A stretch of DNA of 64,000 bases from Thermoplasmata archaeon (GCA_021817455.1 JAKAUW010000013.1:80472-144471), one strand, 5' to 3'. Counted from the first letter of the stretch, positions 52,280-62,099 are shown. Translations and numbers: made by a program. The notes: generated from the letters alone by a model not told the origin.

Positions 52280-53572
52280 ATGAGCCATATCGTTGAGATC
52301 AGCACTGATTCCTTGGATGGAAAGGAAGTATCAGTCCGCGGATGGGTATACAGAATCCGCAGCAGTGGGAAGCTTACTTTCATTGTCCTCAGAGATTCAA
52401 CTGGAATCATACAGATGCTTTCAAGCACCAGGTCTTTGAGTGAGGAACAGCATAAGGAACTCTCTGCACTTACCATAGAAAGCAGCCTTGAAGCAACAGG
52501 CATCCTCCATAAGGACCAGAGGGCAACAACAGGTTATGAGATCGAGATCAAGAATTTCAAAGTGTACCAGCGAAACGACAATTTCCCTGTTTCCAAGGAT
52601 CTAGGGGAAGAATTCATGCTGGATAATCGGCACCTTTGGCTGAGGAGCAGGGAATTCACTGCAATGATGAAAGTCCGTTCTACAGTATTCAACGCATTTG
52701 CTGATTTCTACAACAGGAATGGATATTACCAGGTCCAGCCCCCTATAATGGTCTCAACTGCAACCGAAGGCGGCTCAACATTATTCAAAGTTCCATTCTT
52801 TGGTGAAGAGGTCTCTCTTTCCCAGAGTTCTCAATTCTACCTCGAGACATTCATTTTCAGCCTGGAAAAGGTATATACAATATCTCCAAGCTTCAGGGCT
52901 GAAAAATCAAGGACTTTCAGACACCTCACAGAATACTGGCATGCAGAGGCTGAAGTGGCCTGGATACACAATGATGAAATGATGGAAATCGAGGAGAGGA
53001 TGATTGAATATATTGTGGGGCAGGTTGTGAAGCATCACGAAGAAGAGCTCAAAATTCTCGGCAGGGACATCGAGCTATTGAGGAAGATTAAAGCCCCATT
53101 CCCAAGGATAAGGTATTCTAAGCTAATGGAGATGGCAAAGAAAGAATGGGGGCTAGACCTCAAATATGGTGATGATCTGGGTGCCGATGAGGAAAGGGCA
53201 ATAACAGTTCACTTCGATAAACCGGTGTTTGTGACTCATTTCCCCACCGAGCTGAAAACGTTCTACCATCTTCCAGACCCAGAAAATCCCTCAGAAATCC
53301 TCTGCCATGATTTACTTGCACCTGAGGGATACGGTGAGATCATTGGTGGAGGCGAAAGGATCTGGGACCTCGCTCAGCTGGAGAAAAGAATGGAAGAATA
53401 CAACTTGCCTAAGGATGACTACTACTGGTATCTTGACCTTAGGAAGTATGGAAGCGTTCCACACAGCGGTTTCGGTCTCGGCCTTGACAGGTTGTGCATG
53501 TGGATCATGAAGCTTTCAAACATAAAGGAGGCCATTCCATATCCAAGAACTGTCAGAAGAACCAGACCGTGA
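52280..53572 (+). CDS. asnS: Asparagine--tRNA ligase
   Basis: A 430 aa class IIb synthetase with an OB-fold anticodon-binding domain ([21 protein letters not shown]) and the catalytic core: motif 2 region [21 protein letters not shown], and motif 3 [22 protein letters not shown] and the C-terminal [11 protein letters not shown] favour AsnRS over AspRS; an aspartyl enzyme of the same family is the alternative. TATA-like ttattataat about 27 bases upstream supports a leaderless ATG. Confidence 0.88.
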   Translation: MSHIVEISTDSLDGKEVSVRGWVYRIRSSGKLTFIVLRDSTGIIQMLSSTRSLSEEQHKELSALTIESSLEATGILHKDQRATTGYEIEIKNFKVYQRNDNFPVSKDLGEEFMLDNRHLWLRSREFTAMMKVRSTVFNAFADFYNRNGYYQVQPPIMVSTATEGGSTLFKVPFFGEEVSLSQSSQFYLETFIFSLEKVYTISPSFRAEKSRTFRHLTEYWHAEAEVAWIHNDEMMEIEERMIEYIVGQVVKHHEEELKILGRDIELLRKIKAPFPRIRYSKLMEMAKKEWGLDLKYGDDLGADEERAITVHFDKPVFVTHFPTELKTFYHLPDPENPSEILCHDLLAPEGYGEIIGGGERIWDLAQLEKRMEEYNLPKDDYYWYLDLRKYGSVPHSGFGLGLDRLCMWIMKLSNIKEAIPYPRTVRRTRP

Positions 53573-53632
53573 TTGGCCAAAATGAAAGCCAATTTCAATA
53601 ATTTTTATAAACAAGTAAGCATTTATTAGGAG

Positions 53633-54079
53633 TTGAACCGGTCTTTTCTACTAGTCGGCCTGGCTTTCATTATTCTCGGAATTATAGCACTGGTGCTTAA
53701 CAGGCTGATTAGCGGTGCCATTGCCCTTGCTATTGGATTTGCGTTTACCGCTTATACCTTGTTCATACCCAGTGAAAAGCAGATATCGAAAACGGTACGG
53801 GAGGGAATGGCTTCAGCACTTATTGATCTCGCGCAGAAGAAAATCAACAACGGCAGCCTTCATGCAGACATAGGAAAATTCAGGGAGATTATTGGCAGGA
53901 TGGAACCTGTCCTCCCAAAAATTTCTGCAATGCCGGAAATAGGTTATGACAGCCTTTACATTCATTTCTCAAAGGAGACCGAAGCAGAGGACATGATCGC
54001 AAGGCTCAAAGAAATGGAGCTCAATGTAAATGTTGTGCAGAACAAGACAGACTGGGCAGTGAAGATAGAGATAACATGA
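53633..54079 (+). CDS. Small membrane protein with cytoplasmic alpha/beta domain
   Basis: A 148 aa protein with two N-terminal membrane helices (about residues 4-22 and 27-47) and a soluble domain of about 95 residues (EGMASALIDLAQKKINNG ... IHFSKETEAEDMIARLK). I do not recognise the family. It starts with TTG just after TAGGAG, and a TATA-like tttttataaa near 53601-53610 fits as well. It stands alone between asnS and hemE. Confidence 0.65.
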   Translation: MNRSFLLVGLAFIILGIIALVLNRLISGAIALAIGFAFTAYTLFIPSEKQISKTVREGMASALIDLAQKKINNGSLHADIGKFREIIGRMEPVLPKISAMPEIGYDSLYIHFSKETEAEDMIARLKEMELNVNVVQNKTDWAVKIEIT

Positions 54080-54134
54080 ATTCCATTCAAATGATAGCTG
54101 GAAACATTATTAATTTACCCGCAGATTATGCAGC

Positions 54135-55157
54135 ATGAACAGTTTCCTGGCTGCTTTGAACGATGAGCCGCATGATTTTACCCCGATCTGGTTCATGAGG
54201 CAAGCAGGGCGCTACCTGAAAGGCTACAGGGAGTTACGAGCCAAACACAGCATCAAAGAGATATGCATGGACCCGAACCTCACTCTTAAGGTTACTTCGG
54301 AGCCTGTTGGATTACTTGGCGTTGACGCGGGCATTATTTTCTCAGATATCACAATTCCGCTGGAGGCAATGGGTTTCCGTCTCGATTTCATTGAAAACGT
54401 AGGCCCAGTGATTTCAAACCCATTGAATACAAACAAAGAACTTGCTGGAATTTCAGAATTTTCAGTCTCAGAAATGCAATATGGCACTTTTGCAGCAATC
54501 AAGAAATTCAATGAGGAATTCCCGGATGTGCCAATTATAGGTTTCTCGGGCGGTCCTCTGACCATAGCCTCGTATCTCACACTGGGGCACCCTGACAGAG
54601 ACCTGTCTGCAACCAGAACCCTCCTTTACCAAGAAGACAAGTCTATGATAGAACTCATGCAAATGATAAGGGAAATGGTCATTTCAAATTGCAAAGAGCA
54701 GGTCAAATCCGGAGCAGATGCCATTCAAATTTTTGACAGCTGGGCGGGTTTCCTGCCTCCTTCATTCTTACCCTGGTACAGGGAAAAGTTTCTCACTGAG
54801 ATAGCAGCAGAACTATCTGGAATAACGAAGACTATTTATTTCAGCACACAGACTGCTGGAGTGATTGAGGAATTATCCAAAGCCGGATTTGATTATCTCA
54901 GCCTGGACTGGAGAGTCAACCTTCCCCTGGTATCCATCAAACTCGATTCAGGCATCGGCCTTCAGGGAAACCTTGATCCAGTCATGGTTTCCAGGGCTCC
55001 GAATCTGGCAATCAGCGAATCACGTAAACTATCAGAATTGATGAATGGGAAGAGTAACTACATTTTCAATCTCGGGCATGGGGTGCTTCCGGATACCGAC
55101 CCTGAGACACTAAAGGAAATTGTAAGAACTGTGCACCAATCAGGGAGAAACAGATGA
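54135..55157 (+). CDS. hemE: Uroporphyrinogen decarboxylase
   Basis: A 340 aa HemE. The N-terminal signature PIWFMRQAGRYLKGYRELR is complete, followed by GVDAGIIFSDITIPLEAMG, and the second signature region GFSGGPLTIASYL. It removes four carboxyl groups from uroporphyrinogen III to give coproporphyrinogen III. It overlaps the ferrochelatase gene by four bases (ATGA). TATA-like ttattaattta about 24 bases upstream suggests a leaderless start for the heme unit. Confidence 0.95.
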   Translation: MNSFLAALNDEPHDFTPIWFMRQAGRYLKGYRELRAKHSIKEICMDPNLTLKVTSEPVGLLGVDAGIIFSDITIPLEAMGFRLDFIENVGPVISNPLNTNKELAGISEFSVSEMQYGTFAAIKKFNEEFPDVPIIGFSGGPLTIASYLTLGHPDRDLSATRTLLYQEDKSMIELMQMIREMVISNCKEQVKSGADAIQIFDSWAGFLPPSFLPWYREKFLTEIAAELSGITKTIYFSTQTAGVIEELSKAGFDYLSLDWRVNLPLVSIKLDSGIGLQGNLDPVMVSRAPNLAISESRKLSELMNGKSNYIFNLGHGVLPDTDPETLKEIVRTVHQSGRNR

Positions 55158-56050
55158 TCACAGTTATTTTAATGGCTTACGGGAGCCCTACAAGGATGGA
55201 GGATGTCCTCCCCTACCTGGAGGGAATCTACGAAGGAAGGCCCGTACCTGAGTACGCACTGAAGGAAAATAAGGAGAAATATGCAATGGCAAATGGCATC
55301 TCCCCGTCAAATGCCATAGTAGACAATATAGTTGAAAAACTCAAAATGGGGCTTTCCAAATATGGGGAGTTCGAGGTAATTCTTGGCAACAAACACTGGA
55401 AACCTTCCCTTAAGGATGCACTCCTTATGGCAAAGCGCTCTGCTTCAGAGAAAATTATAGCAGTTCCCCTCTTCCCATTCCAGTCGACCAATGTTAAAAA
55501 CTCTTATTTGGAACCATCGCTGGATGCAATGAAGGAAATGTCTTACAAAGCAGAAATGAGCATGGTGAACGGGTTTGATCTTGAATTGTTGTCAGAGGTC
55601 TGGTCAAGCCTGATGAGGCAATACCCAATTGATGAGGCGACGGCGCTCCTTTTTGATGCGCATAGCCTCCCTCTTTTCAGGGGTACTGAAAATGCATATG
55701 ACGGCGACTTCAGAAAGGCGTCGGAGCTGATTGCTTCCAGGTTTGGCGTGAAAGAGTACTTTGTAGGGTACCAGAGCCGGGGGAAATATGGGAACGCCTG
55801 GCTTGAACCGTCAATCTACGATTTGCTTGGCAGGATAAGGGAAAGAGGATATAGTGAAGTACTGGCTGTCCCCATAGGCTTCATCTATGAGCATCTTGAG
55901 ATCCTCTACGATCTTGATCATGAGTTTGGAAGCAAAGTGAAGGATGAAGGCCTCATATACGTAAGGTCTGAACTTCCCAATGATTCCAGACAGATGGTTT
56001 CATTATTGCAGCACCATATACTGAGAGAAGCAGGAGTTTCAAATGAATAA
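55154..56050 (+). CDS. hemH: Ferrochelatase (possibly coproporphyrin-type)
   Basis: A 298 aa class II chelatase. N-terminal LMAYGSP, the catalytic His in FDAHSLP (about residue 172), GYQSRGKYGNAWLEP and the acidic motif GFIYEHLEILYDLDHE near 250. It inserts Fe(II) into a porphyrin. With HemE directly upstream and no protoporphyrinogen-type genes here, the coproporphyrin-dependent route is possible but not proven. It overlaps the next gene by eight bases. Confidence 0.9.
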   Translation: MITVILMAYGSPTRMEDVLPYLEGIYEGRPVPEYALKENKEKYAMANGISPSNAIVDNIVEKLKMGLSKYGEFEVILGNKHWKPSLKDALLMAKRSASEKIIAVPLFPFQSTNVKNSYLEPSLDAMKEMSYKAEMSMVNGFDLELLSEVWSSLMRQYPIDEATALLFDAHSLPLFRGTENAYDGDFRKASELIASRFGVKEYFVGYQSRGKYGNAWLEPSIYDLLGRIRERGYSEVLAVPIGFIYEHLEILYDLDHEFGSKVKDEGLIYVRSELPNDSRQMVSLLQHHILREAGVSNE

Positions 56051-56948
56051 CCTTAACGCATTTGCATATGATGTAAACGATTTCCTGAAGACAGTATCCA
56101 AGAAAGCAACTGAAAGCGACATCACACTTCACAATAGGAAGGATGGGGAAAACGTGTACACTTTCCTCACCCCGACGCGCTTTCCGGACAAGGTGTCTGC
56201 GCTTACAGACTGCATTTACCCTTCCGACCTTGCACTTGTGAACGGCAACACTCTCACAAGGGAACTGGGCGAAGTCATCATCGCACTGGATCTTATGGGA
56301 TTAAAACGCGGATATTTCTTTGTGGATGACGAAAGCAAGATTGACCAGCTGAAACCTATAATTTCTAAAACTTCCCTTAAGGATTACAAGTTCTACTCAG
56401 GAAACCATATGGAGTTCCTCGATATTCTTTCCAAGGAAAAGCACGTCCCAAGGTTTAGCAAGCCCACAGTAATAGTAGATCATTTCTTCAAGGTCAAGAG
56501 CGTTGGAACAGTTGCCCTTGGCTTTGTGCTTGGAGGAAAAGTGGAGAGGCATCAGAAACTCATGTGCTCTTACGTCAACAAGGAGGCACAGATAAGGTCA
56601 ATACAGGTGCAGGATGAGGACCAGGAAACAGTAGAAAGTGGAACGAGGGTCGGCCTTGCCCTGAAAAACATCGACGCAGAGGAGATCGAAAGGGGGATGT
56701 TCCTGACAGAAGGGTCATTCGAATATCTCACTGAATTCCAAGGTAAATTTGAATTCCACCCGGCAGTAAAAGCAACCGATGACGCCAGCTTTGAGATTTT
56801 TGTCTCTGATCAGATGAGATACCAGAGGGGTGTTGCAGACAGAGGCAAATTTACACTTGAGAAACCCATTGTTAAATTAAAAAATGAACTCGTGGTGGCA
56901 ACGCCAAACAAGACCCCAAGAATTCAGGGAAAAATCAGGATATCCTGA
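56043..56948 (+). CDS. SelB/EF-Tu domain 2-like protein without a GTPase motif
   Basis: A 301 aa protein. Residues 1-145 may be a degenerate G-domain: no GxxxxGK or NKxD is seen. Residues 148-225 are an EF-Tu domain 2-like barrel (VKSVGTVALGFVLGGKVERHQ ... RVGLALKNIDAEEIERGMFL), followed by a domain 3-like barrel. Such GTPase-less SelB-like proteins occur in archaea, with unknown function. The eight-base overlap with ferrochelatase ties it to the heme unit. It ends tail-to-tail with purD. Confidence 0.75.
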   Translation: MNNLNAFAYDVNDFLKTVSKKATESDITLHNRKDGENVYTFLTPTRFPDKVSALTDCIYPSDLALVNGNTLTRELGEVIIALDLMGLKRGYFFVDDESKIDQLKPIISKTSLKDYKFYSGNHMEFLDILSKEKHVPRFSKPTVIVDHFFKVKSVGTVALGFVLGGKVERHQKLMCSYVNKEAQIRSIQVQDEDQETVESGTRVGLALKNIDAEEIERGMFLTEGSFEYLTEFQGKFEFHPAVKATDDASFEIFVSDQMRYQRGVADRGKFTLEKPIVKLKNELVVATPNKTPRIQGKIRIS

Positions 56949-58233
56949 ATTTCCTCATTTTCTCTTCCATCATATGTCTTGAACCTATATCATGCCTGAT
57001 GTAGTAATCGCCCTTGATGCGGTTCAGGTTCTGATCCACCATTTCAGAGGCTTCCTCTATTGTGGGGGCAATTCCCACAAGGGCCAGGGAACGTGAAGTG
57101 GACATTTCCACTTTTTCCTTTGTGCCTGAAACCGCTGCATAATAGAGCATTATATCCTTTGGCATCGACTTCAGGTCAACTGAAAGGCTTCCTGGCACGG
57201 GGTCAGTCCCATAACCTTTTGGAACAACATACTTTAGCACGCTTGCTTGTTCCAGGAATGAGAAATTCAACTTGAGGTTGCCTTCTGCTATGGAATAGAG
57301 GAGCTCCACAAAATTCCCCTCGAAGAGGCTTAGGATGTTCATGCTTTCAGGGTCGGCAAATCTGGCATTTACCTCCACCACTTTTGGCCCCTCTGCTGTT
57401 TCCATGAACTGACCGTACATAACACCCTTGAACGGGTTTCCATCCTTCTTCATTGAAACAACAATTTGCTGCATCACTGAAAGCGCGAAATCATAGCTTC
57501 TCCTTGGAATAAAAGGCAAGAGCCCATTACTGTCGGTAATTGATCCCATTCCTCCGGTGTTTGGCCCTTCATCATTCTCGTAGGCCCTTTTGAAATCCTG
57601 GGCAAGCGGGGTAGCGGCAATCCTGCTGCCGTCTGTAAACACCTGAAGGGAGAACTCTTCACCGGTTATTCTTTCTTCAAGAAGAACCTGGCCATCATGA
57701 TCAAGAACCTGCGTTGCATATGAAAGGGCCTCTGCAGCATTGCGCAGTTGAACACCCATGACCTTTACGCCCTTACCGCCGGTAAGTCCAATTGGCTTTA
57801 CAGCAAATTCCCTTGTCTCATGGGAGAGGAACGATTGAAGGTCCCCTTTATCCCTGAATAATCTTGAAAATATATTCCCGGCGATTTTATGCCGTGTAAG
57901 AAGGTCTCTCATGAATGATTTTGAAGTCTCAAGTCTCGCTGCATCCATTGTAGGAGAAGCCACCATTATGCCCTTCTTTGACAACTCATTCTCTAGAGGG
58001 GTGGCCAGGACCGGATCTGGGCCTATGAAGGCTAGTTCAATACCCTTGCTGACAGCAAAATCTACGATTCTTGTATAGTCAAGTTCGTCTACTATTAGGT
58101 GTTCTCTGCTGAGTCCAAGGATAGAGGGGTTTCGGTTCTTCAGTGCACTGAACAGTTCTCCTCCGCTCTCAACAATTTTCCTGGCAACTGCATCTTCCCT
58201 GCCTCCGCCCCCGACAAGCAGTATTTTACTCAC
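56935..58233 (-). CDS. purD: Phosphoribosylamine--glycine ligase
   Basis: A 432 aa ATP-grasp enzyme of purine synthesis (second step). The N-terminus is KILLVGGGGREDAVARKI, followed by FIGPDPVLATPLENEL, the ATP-grasp core FAVKPIGLTGGKGVKVMG and FEDEGPNTGGMGSI-like (YENDEGPNTGGMGSI), and VVEVNARFADPESMN. The frame opens at 58278, but GTG 58233 begins exactly at the nucleotide-binding strand and overlaps the scpB stop by eight bases, so I use it. Confidence 0.93.
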   Translation of the reverse strand: MSKILLVGGGGREDAVARKIVESGGELFSALKNRNPSILGLSREHLIVDELDYTRIVDFAVSKGIELAFIGPDPVLATPLENELSKKGIMVASPTMDAARLETSKSFMRDLLTRHKIAGNIFSRLFRDKGDLQSFLSHETREFAVKPIGLTGGKGVKVMGVQLRNAAEALSYATQVLDHDGQVLLEERITGEEFSLQVFTDGSRIAATPLAQDFKRAYENDEGPNTGGMGSITDSNGLLPFIPRRSYDFALSVMQQIVVSMKKDGNPFKGVMYGQFMETAEGPKVVEVNARFADPESMNILSLFEGNFVELLYSIAEGNLKLNFSFLEQASVLKYVVPKGYGTDPVPGSLSVDLKSMPKDIMLYYAAVSGTKEKVEMSTSRSLALVGIAPTIEEASEMVDQNLNRIKGDYYIRHDIGSRHMMEEKMRKFRIS

Positions 58234-58726
58234 TGCTCTCCGTCTCCTCTGTGTTCTTTGACCTGGCCTCCAGTTCATTCTTGTTTATATTGAAATACCT
58301 GTAAAATTCCCTTGTAACACTGTAAAGCTCAGTATTTCTGTACTTCTTAGCGGAAAGGAATTTCCTGCGCACAAGGCCTTCCAGTGGGGTTCTTGACCTG
58401 TCGCCGAAGTGCTGCACTATGTCTCCCCTCATGCACTGGGAATTGGCAGCTACGAAGCCAAGTATCTTGAGTTCCAGGTTTGATATTTCCCTTTTGGAGA
58501 CAGGTGTCACCATTTCAGAGAACTCATTCTTAAGCTGCATCTTATACCTGATTCCGCTCCTCACGATATCCAGTGATGTCGGACGCTTTCTGTAGTCCTT
58601 CACCAATGCCTTGAGCGCCTTGACAACTTCATCCTTGCTTTCATTGAGGACCGTTGCTATGTCTGCGATGGAAAGGGGGTTCTCAGACGCATACAGAATT
58701 GCCTCAACCTTTTCCTCAAGGCTCAT
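58226..58726 (-). CDS. scpB: Segregation and condensation protein ScpB
   Basis: A 166 aa ScpB: two winged-helix domains (MSLEEKVEAILYASENPLSI ... LNESKDEVVKALKAL; then ISNLELKILGFVAANSQCMRG with SRTPLEGLVRRKFLSAKK). It works with ScpA and SMC in chromosome compaction. The frame opens at 58747, but a TATA-like acatatatgttaag centred 27 bases before ATG 58726 supports that start. It overlaps purD, so the two are co-transcribed; scpA is not here. Confidence 0.88.
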   Translation of the reverse strand: MSLEEKVEAILYASENPLSIADIATVLNESKDEVVKALKALVKDYRKRPTSLDIVRSGIRYKMQLKNEFSEMVTPVSKREISNLELKILGFVAANSQCMRGDIVQHFGDRSRTPLEGLVRRKFLSAKKYRNTELYSVTREFYRYFNINKNELEARSKNTEETESSE

Positions 58727-58831
58727 GATCTGTGATCTGATCAACATATATGTTAAGTTCGCTACAAGAAGGCAACTGTTTGCAGGTCAGTGATAGAACA
58801 TATTAATGTATGATCCGCATATTCCAGTTCA

Positions 58832-60190
58832 ATGGGTAGCGAACAACAGTTCGGCAAAAACCTGGAAGGCACACCTGCGGGTTCATCAGGCACGAGCCTT
58901 GCAAAGATGCACAGACCTTTCAGCCTGTTCTATATATGGTTCGCTGCCAACCTCACCATAGGGGACTTCGCAATAGGATTCATACCAATCTCACTTGGCC
59001 AGCCTCTCAACCTTACAATTCTTGCTCTGGTAATTGGAAACGTAACAGGCGGCTCTCTTCTTGGTGTAATGAGTGTGATTGGGGTTATGGCGAGAAAAAG
59101 CCAGATGGAACTGAGTCATGGGCCATTCGGAAGATTTGGCTCATCAGTGATGGCTCTGCTTCAATGGGGCAACACGCTCGGCTGGTTAACGGTGAATCTT
59201 GTGCTTGCATCCTTCGCCCTTGAACTCATCATCAAGGGGACCTTTTATGTCATATTGCTTCTCATAGTAGCTGCAATCGTTCTAGTGCTAGCGTATTACG
59301 GCCACGAGGCTATCAGGCGTTTTGAACTGGCCATGTCCGTAGTTCTTGGCATTCTGTTCCTAGTGATCAGCATCAGATCCATCTTGGATTTGCAAGGTGG
59401 CATTCCGTATGTGTCATCTCCCGTGATTCCTGTATTCGCCGGCTTTGGGATTACGCTTGCAGCATCCTTCTCATACATAATGGCATGGGGGCCATACGCC
59501 TCAGATTATTCCAGGTTTGTTGGAGGCAAGAAGGAAAAGTCAAGTTCTTTCCTGTATGCTTTCCTTGGCGGTGCAATTGCTTCCTTCTGGATAGAATTGC
59601 TCGGCATGCTGGTTGCAATCTACACTTCAAATGCCATCTCAAATCCGGCATCGGCCCTTGCAGACTATATGGGGCAGTACTTCATAGCCGGTATGGTGGC
59701 TCTATTCCTCGGAGGGATCGCGGCCAACGCCATCAATCTATATTCAAACGGGCTCTCTTTCAACACTGCAATCAACAGGAAGGGTCGGACTATGCCAATT
59801 CTGCTTGGAACTGCAATATCCGTTTCCCTCGGAATCATAGGATATGGGGCTTTCTATAGCTTCTATGAGGATTTCCTTTTTATTCTTGACTACTGGATAA
59901 CTCCCTGGCTCGGAGTGCTCTTCGCACATTATTTCATCATCAATCCAGGACTAAAGGGGTCAGGTAGGTCTCCAAAGCTATATTCCGGTGCCATTGCTTA
60001 TGCTGCGGCCATTCTCATATCAATTCCGTTCATGTACCCTCCTGCCTATTTCCAGGGTCCCATCGGGTCAATTCTTAACGGCGTGGACATAAGCTATTTC
60101 ATCTCGTTTGGTTTGGCCGTGCTCTTCTACACAGTCCTGAACAGATTTGCTTTGAGGCTGCAGAAAGAACATTTAGCACCAGTTACTTAG
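58832..60190 (+). CDS. NCS1-family nucleobase permease
   Basis: A 452 aa transporter with about 12 membrane helices. NCS1 features: the N-terminal RPFSLFYIWFAANLTIGDFA, the helix 1/2 block FIPISLGQPLNLTILALVIGN, SHGPFGRFGSSVMALLQW, and the helix 6 loop AWGPYASDYSRFV. Family substrates are cytosine, uracil, allantoin, hydantoin or thiamine-like compounds. It lies seven bases upstream of a dCTP deaminase-family gene, so a pyrimidine is the best guess. TATA-like cattaatgta about 25 bases upstream supports the ATG. Confidence 0.88.
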   Translation: MGSEQQFGKNLEGTPAGSSGTSLAKMHRPFSLFYIWFAANLTIGDFAIGFIPISLGQPLNLTILALVIGNVTGGSLLGVMSVIGVMARKSQMELSHGPFGRFGSSVMALLQWGNTLGWLTVNLVLASFALELIIKGTFYVILLLIVAAIVLVLAYYGHEAIRRFELAMSVVLGILFLVISIRSILDLQGGIPYVSSPVIPVFAGFGITLAASFSYIMAWGPYASDYSRFVGGKKEKSSSFLYAFLGGAIASFWIELLGMLVAIYTSNAISNPASALADYMGQYFIAGMVALFLGGIAANAINLYSNGLSFNTAINRKGRTMPILLGTAISVSLGIIGYGAFYSFYEDFLFILDYWITPWLGVLFAHYFIINPGLKGSGRSPKLYSGAIAYAAAILISIPFMYPPAYFQGPIGSILNGVDISYFISFGLAVLFYTVLNRFALRLQKEHLAPVT

Positions 60191-60197
60191 GGTGTTG

Positions 60198-60671
60198 ATG
60201 GCAACTCTAAGCGACAGGGAGATCATTTCTCTATCAGGCAAAGGGCAGCTCATAGCAGAGGAATTCAGGGTTGAGTCAGTAACACCCAATGGTTATGATC
60301 TGAGGGCTGCAGTACTGAGTCTTGACGGAAAAGAAATGGAAAATGGCTCCATACCCTCTGGCAGACATTTTCTAGTGGCAACAATGGAATACCTCAAACT
60401 CCCGGAAGATGTCATGGGGCAGATCTGGGTCAGGTCTTCATATGCAAGGCGGGGTGTCATAGGTTCATTTGGAGCAGTAGACGCGGGATATCATGGAACA
60501 TTGACCCTTTCATTCTTCAACTCCGGCACTGATGAACTTAAGATTAACAGGGGAGACAGAATTGCCCAGATCGTCTTTCACAGGATGGAATCCCTCCCTG
60601 AGAAGAGTTATTCACAGAGGTCGGGAAATTATCAGGGATCTAGAGGGATAACGGTTAAAGGGGGTAATTGA
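60198..60671 (+). CDS. dCTP deaminase/dUTPase-family protein
   Basis: A 157 aa member of the trimeric dUTPase/dCTP deaminase superfamily: NGYDLRAA, WVRSSYARRGV (R79, S80, S81), GAVDAGYHGTLTLSFFNSG, GDRIAQIVF and a C-terminal NYQGSRGIT as in Dcd. The deaminase's catalytic Glu (E138 in E. coli, in VLEFYN) aligns with Ser105 here, while D95 of the dUTPase-type motif is present. It may be a dUTPase or altered deaminase. I start at ATG 60198; GTG 60192 is in frame. Likely co-transcribed with the permease. Confidence 0.8.
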   Translation: MATLSDREIISLSGKGQLIAEEFRVESVTPNGYDLRAAVLSLDGKEMENGSIPSGRHFLVATMEYLKLPEDVMGQIWVRSSYARRGVIGSFGAVDAGYHGTLTLSFFNSGTDELKINRGDRIAQIVFHRMESLPEKSYSQRSGNYQGSRGITVKGGN

Positions 60672-60690
60672 TATCTATATAGGTAAGGGT

Positions 60691-61122
60691 ATGTTAGGAG
60701 CCGTTAAGTTCAGCGTTTCTGCAGACACTTCCGCATCCTCCGAAGAAATTATAGATGTTCTTTCGCAATGGAAAAACCTGCCGCAATTCTGGCACGGAAT
60801 GAGAGAGATCTCGGAGACCAGAGGGGGCATGTTCAAGGTACGGTTTGCCTTCCCCGGGGAGGGAAAGATGTCATACTTCTGCGACCAGGAATCCATGTAC
60901 TGCACTGAAAACTACCACAGTGGCCCCTTCACTGGATTCAAGAGAATTGAAATCTCCCAATTCAGGGATGGTTCCAGGATCACGGTGAAATGGGACATAC
61001 ACCTTTCCATGAAGTTTGTTATTTTCAAGAGGCTTATGACCAGACATTTCCAGCAGGGAACAGAAAACGCCCTGTCAAGAATTATCCAGGAAGCAGAATC
61101 CAGAATCAAGGTATCACAGTGA
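60691..61122 (+). CDS. SRPBCC-superfamily protein
   Basis: A 143 aa protein with the START/Bet v1-like pattern: FSVSADTSASSEEIIDVLSQ, then WKNLPQFWHGMREI, strand-rich middle, and a long C-terminal helix (IFKRLMTRHFQQGTENALSR). Family proteins bind hydrophobic ligands in a deep cavity. No ligand can be named. It may share a transcript with the upstream Dcd-like gene (19-base gap). Ends next to the convergent RNase Z gene with no gap. Confidence 0.72.
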   Translation: MLGAVKFSVSADTSASSEEIIDVLSQWKNLPQFWHGMREISETRGGMFKVRFAFPGEGKMSYFCDQESMYCTENYHSGPFTGFKRIEISQFRDGSRITVKWDIHLSMKFVIFKRLMTRHFQQGTENALSRIIQEAESRIKVSQ

Positions 61123-62046
61123 TTAACCTGATTCGTGCCTTACGGGGATTTCGTACTCCATCAGTTCTTTGCTTGCAACAGATTGAGGGTATATCTCCAG
61201 TGCTTCATTAATCAGGCTTTCAATGCTTTCATACCTAGGGCTGTAATGGTACAGAAAGAACTTCCCTACTCCAGCTTTTTTAGCAATTTCCGCCGCCTGC
61301 CTAGCAGAAGTGTGGCCGAACTCGTTTACCTTTGGCTCCAGTGTTGAATCTGTGGAAGTTTCGTGGATCAGGACATCAACCCCCCGTGCGAACTCCACCA
61401 TGGTATCCATTGGCCTTGTGTCGCCTGTATATACGATTCTTCTCCCCTTCCTGATGCCTCCTGAAACCTGATCCAGCGTGTACGTTTTGCCATCAAGCTC
61501 CAGTATGCCATTGGTCCTCAGTTCCTCCAGCTTCCTGGGTGGAATCCCGAGGTTCTCTGCCTTTTCCCTGTCAATCCTCACCATATCTGGTTCTTCCAGC
61601 CTGTAGGACATAGCTGGAACAGTGTGGTCATTCTTCATTGTTGAAATGCGGAACTTTCCGAAATCATAATTCCTGTCTGCTTCCAGTTCCCCAACACGAA
61701 TCTCAAATTTTGGCCTGTAATACCCGATGTTGAGGGCAGAACTCAGCGTCCGAATGGCACCCTTTGGGCCATAAATATGGAGGGGTTTTTCCCTGTTGTT
61801 GAAAGACATGCTCTGCACCATTCCAAGTAGCCCCAGGAAATGGTCACCGTGAAAGTGAGTTATGAATACGTTTTCAATGGCCATGAAAGAGAGGCTGCTC
61901 TTCATGAGTTGCTTTTGCGAACCCTCGCCGCAATCAAAGAGGTTTATTATTTCATCAATCTGAACGGCAACTGCAGGAAGGCCGCGTCCGGGGCTAGGCC
62001 AGGATCCCCCGGTGCCAATGAATGTAATCTTTATGTTCGAAGCCAT
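61123..62046 (-). CDS. rnz: Ribonuclease Z (tRNA 3' endonuclease)
   Basis: A 307 aa metallo-beta-lactamase-fold nuclease. FIGTGGSWPSPGRGLPA at the N-terminus, the zinc motif THFHGDHFLGLLG (about residue 60), and downstream VYTGDTRPMD and HTSARQAAEIAKKAG. It cuts the 3' trailer from pre-tRNAs, needed for CCA addition. The frame opens at 62112, but a TATA-like ttttataac about 25 bases before ATG 62046 supports the shorter start. Confidence 0.93.
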   Translation of the reverse strand: MASNIKITFIGTGGSWPSPGRGLPAVAVQIDEIINLFDCGEGSQKQLMKSSLSFMAIENVFITHFHGDHFLGLLGMVQSMSFNNREKPLHIYGPKGAIRTLSSALNIGYYRPKFEIRVGELEADRNYDFGKFRISTMKNDHTVPAMSYRLEEPDMVRIDREKAENLGIPPRKLEELRTNGILELDGKTYTLDQVSGGIRKGRRIVYTGDTRPMDTMVEFARGVDVLIHETSTDSTLEPKVNEFGHTSARQAAEIAKKAGVGKFFLYHYSPRYESIESLINEALEIYPQSVASKELMEYEIPVRHESG

Positions 62047-62099
62047 TTCTACATAATCAGGCGCTGTTATAAAAGGTTCAACGGAGTCTGCTTCAACCC

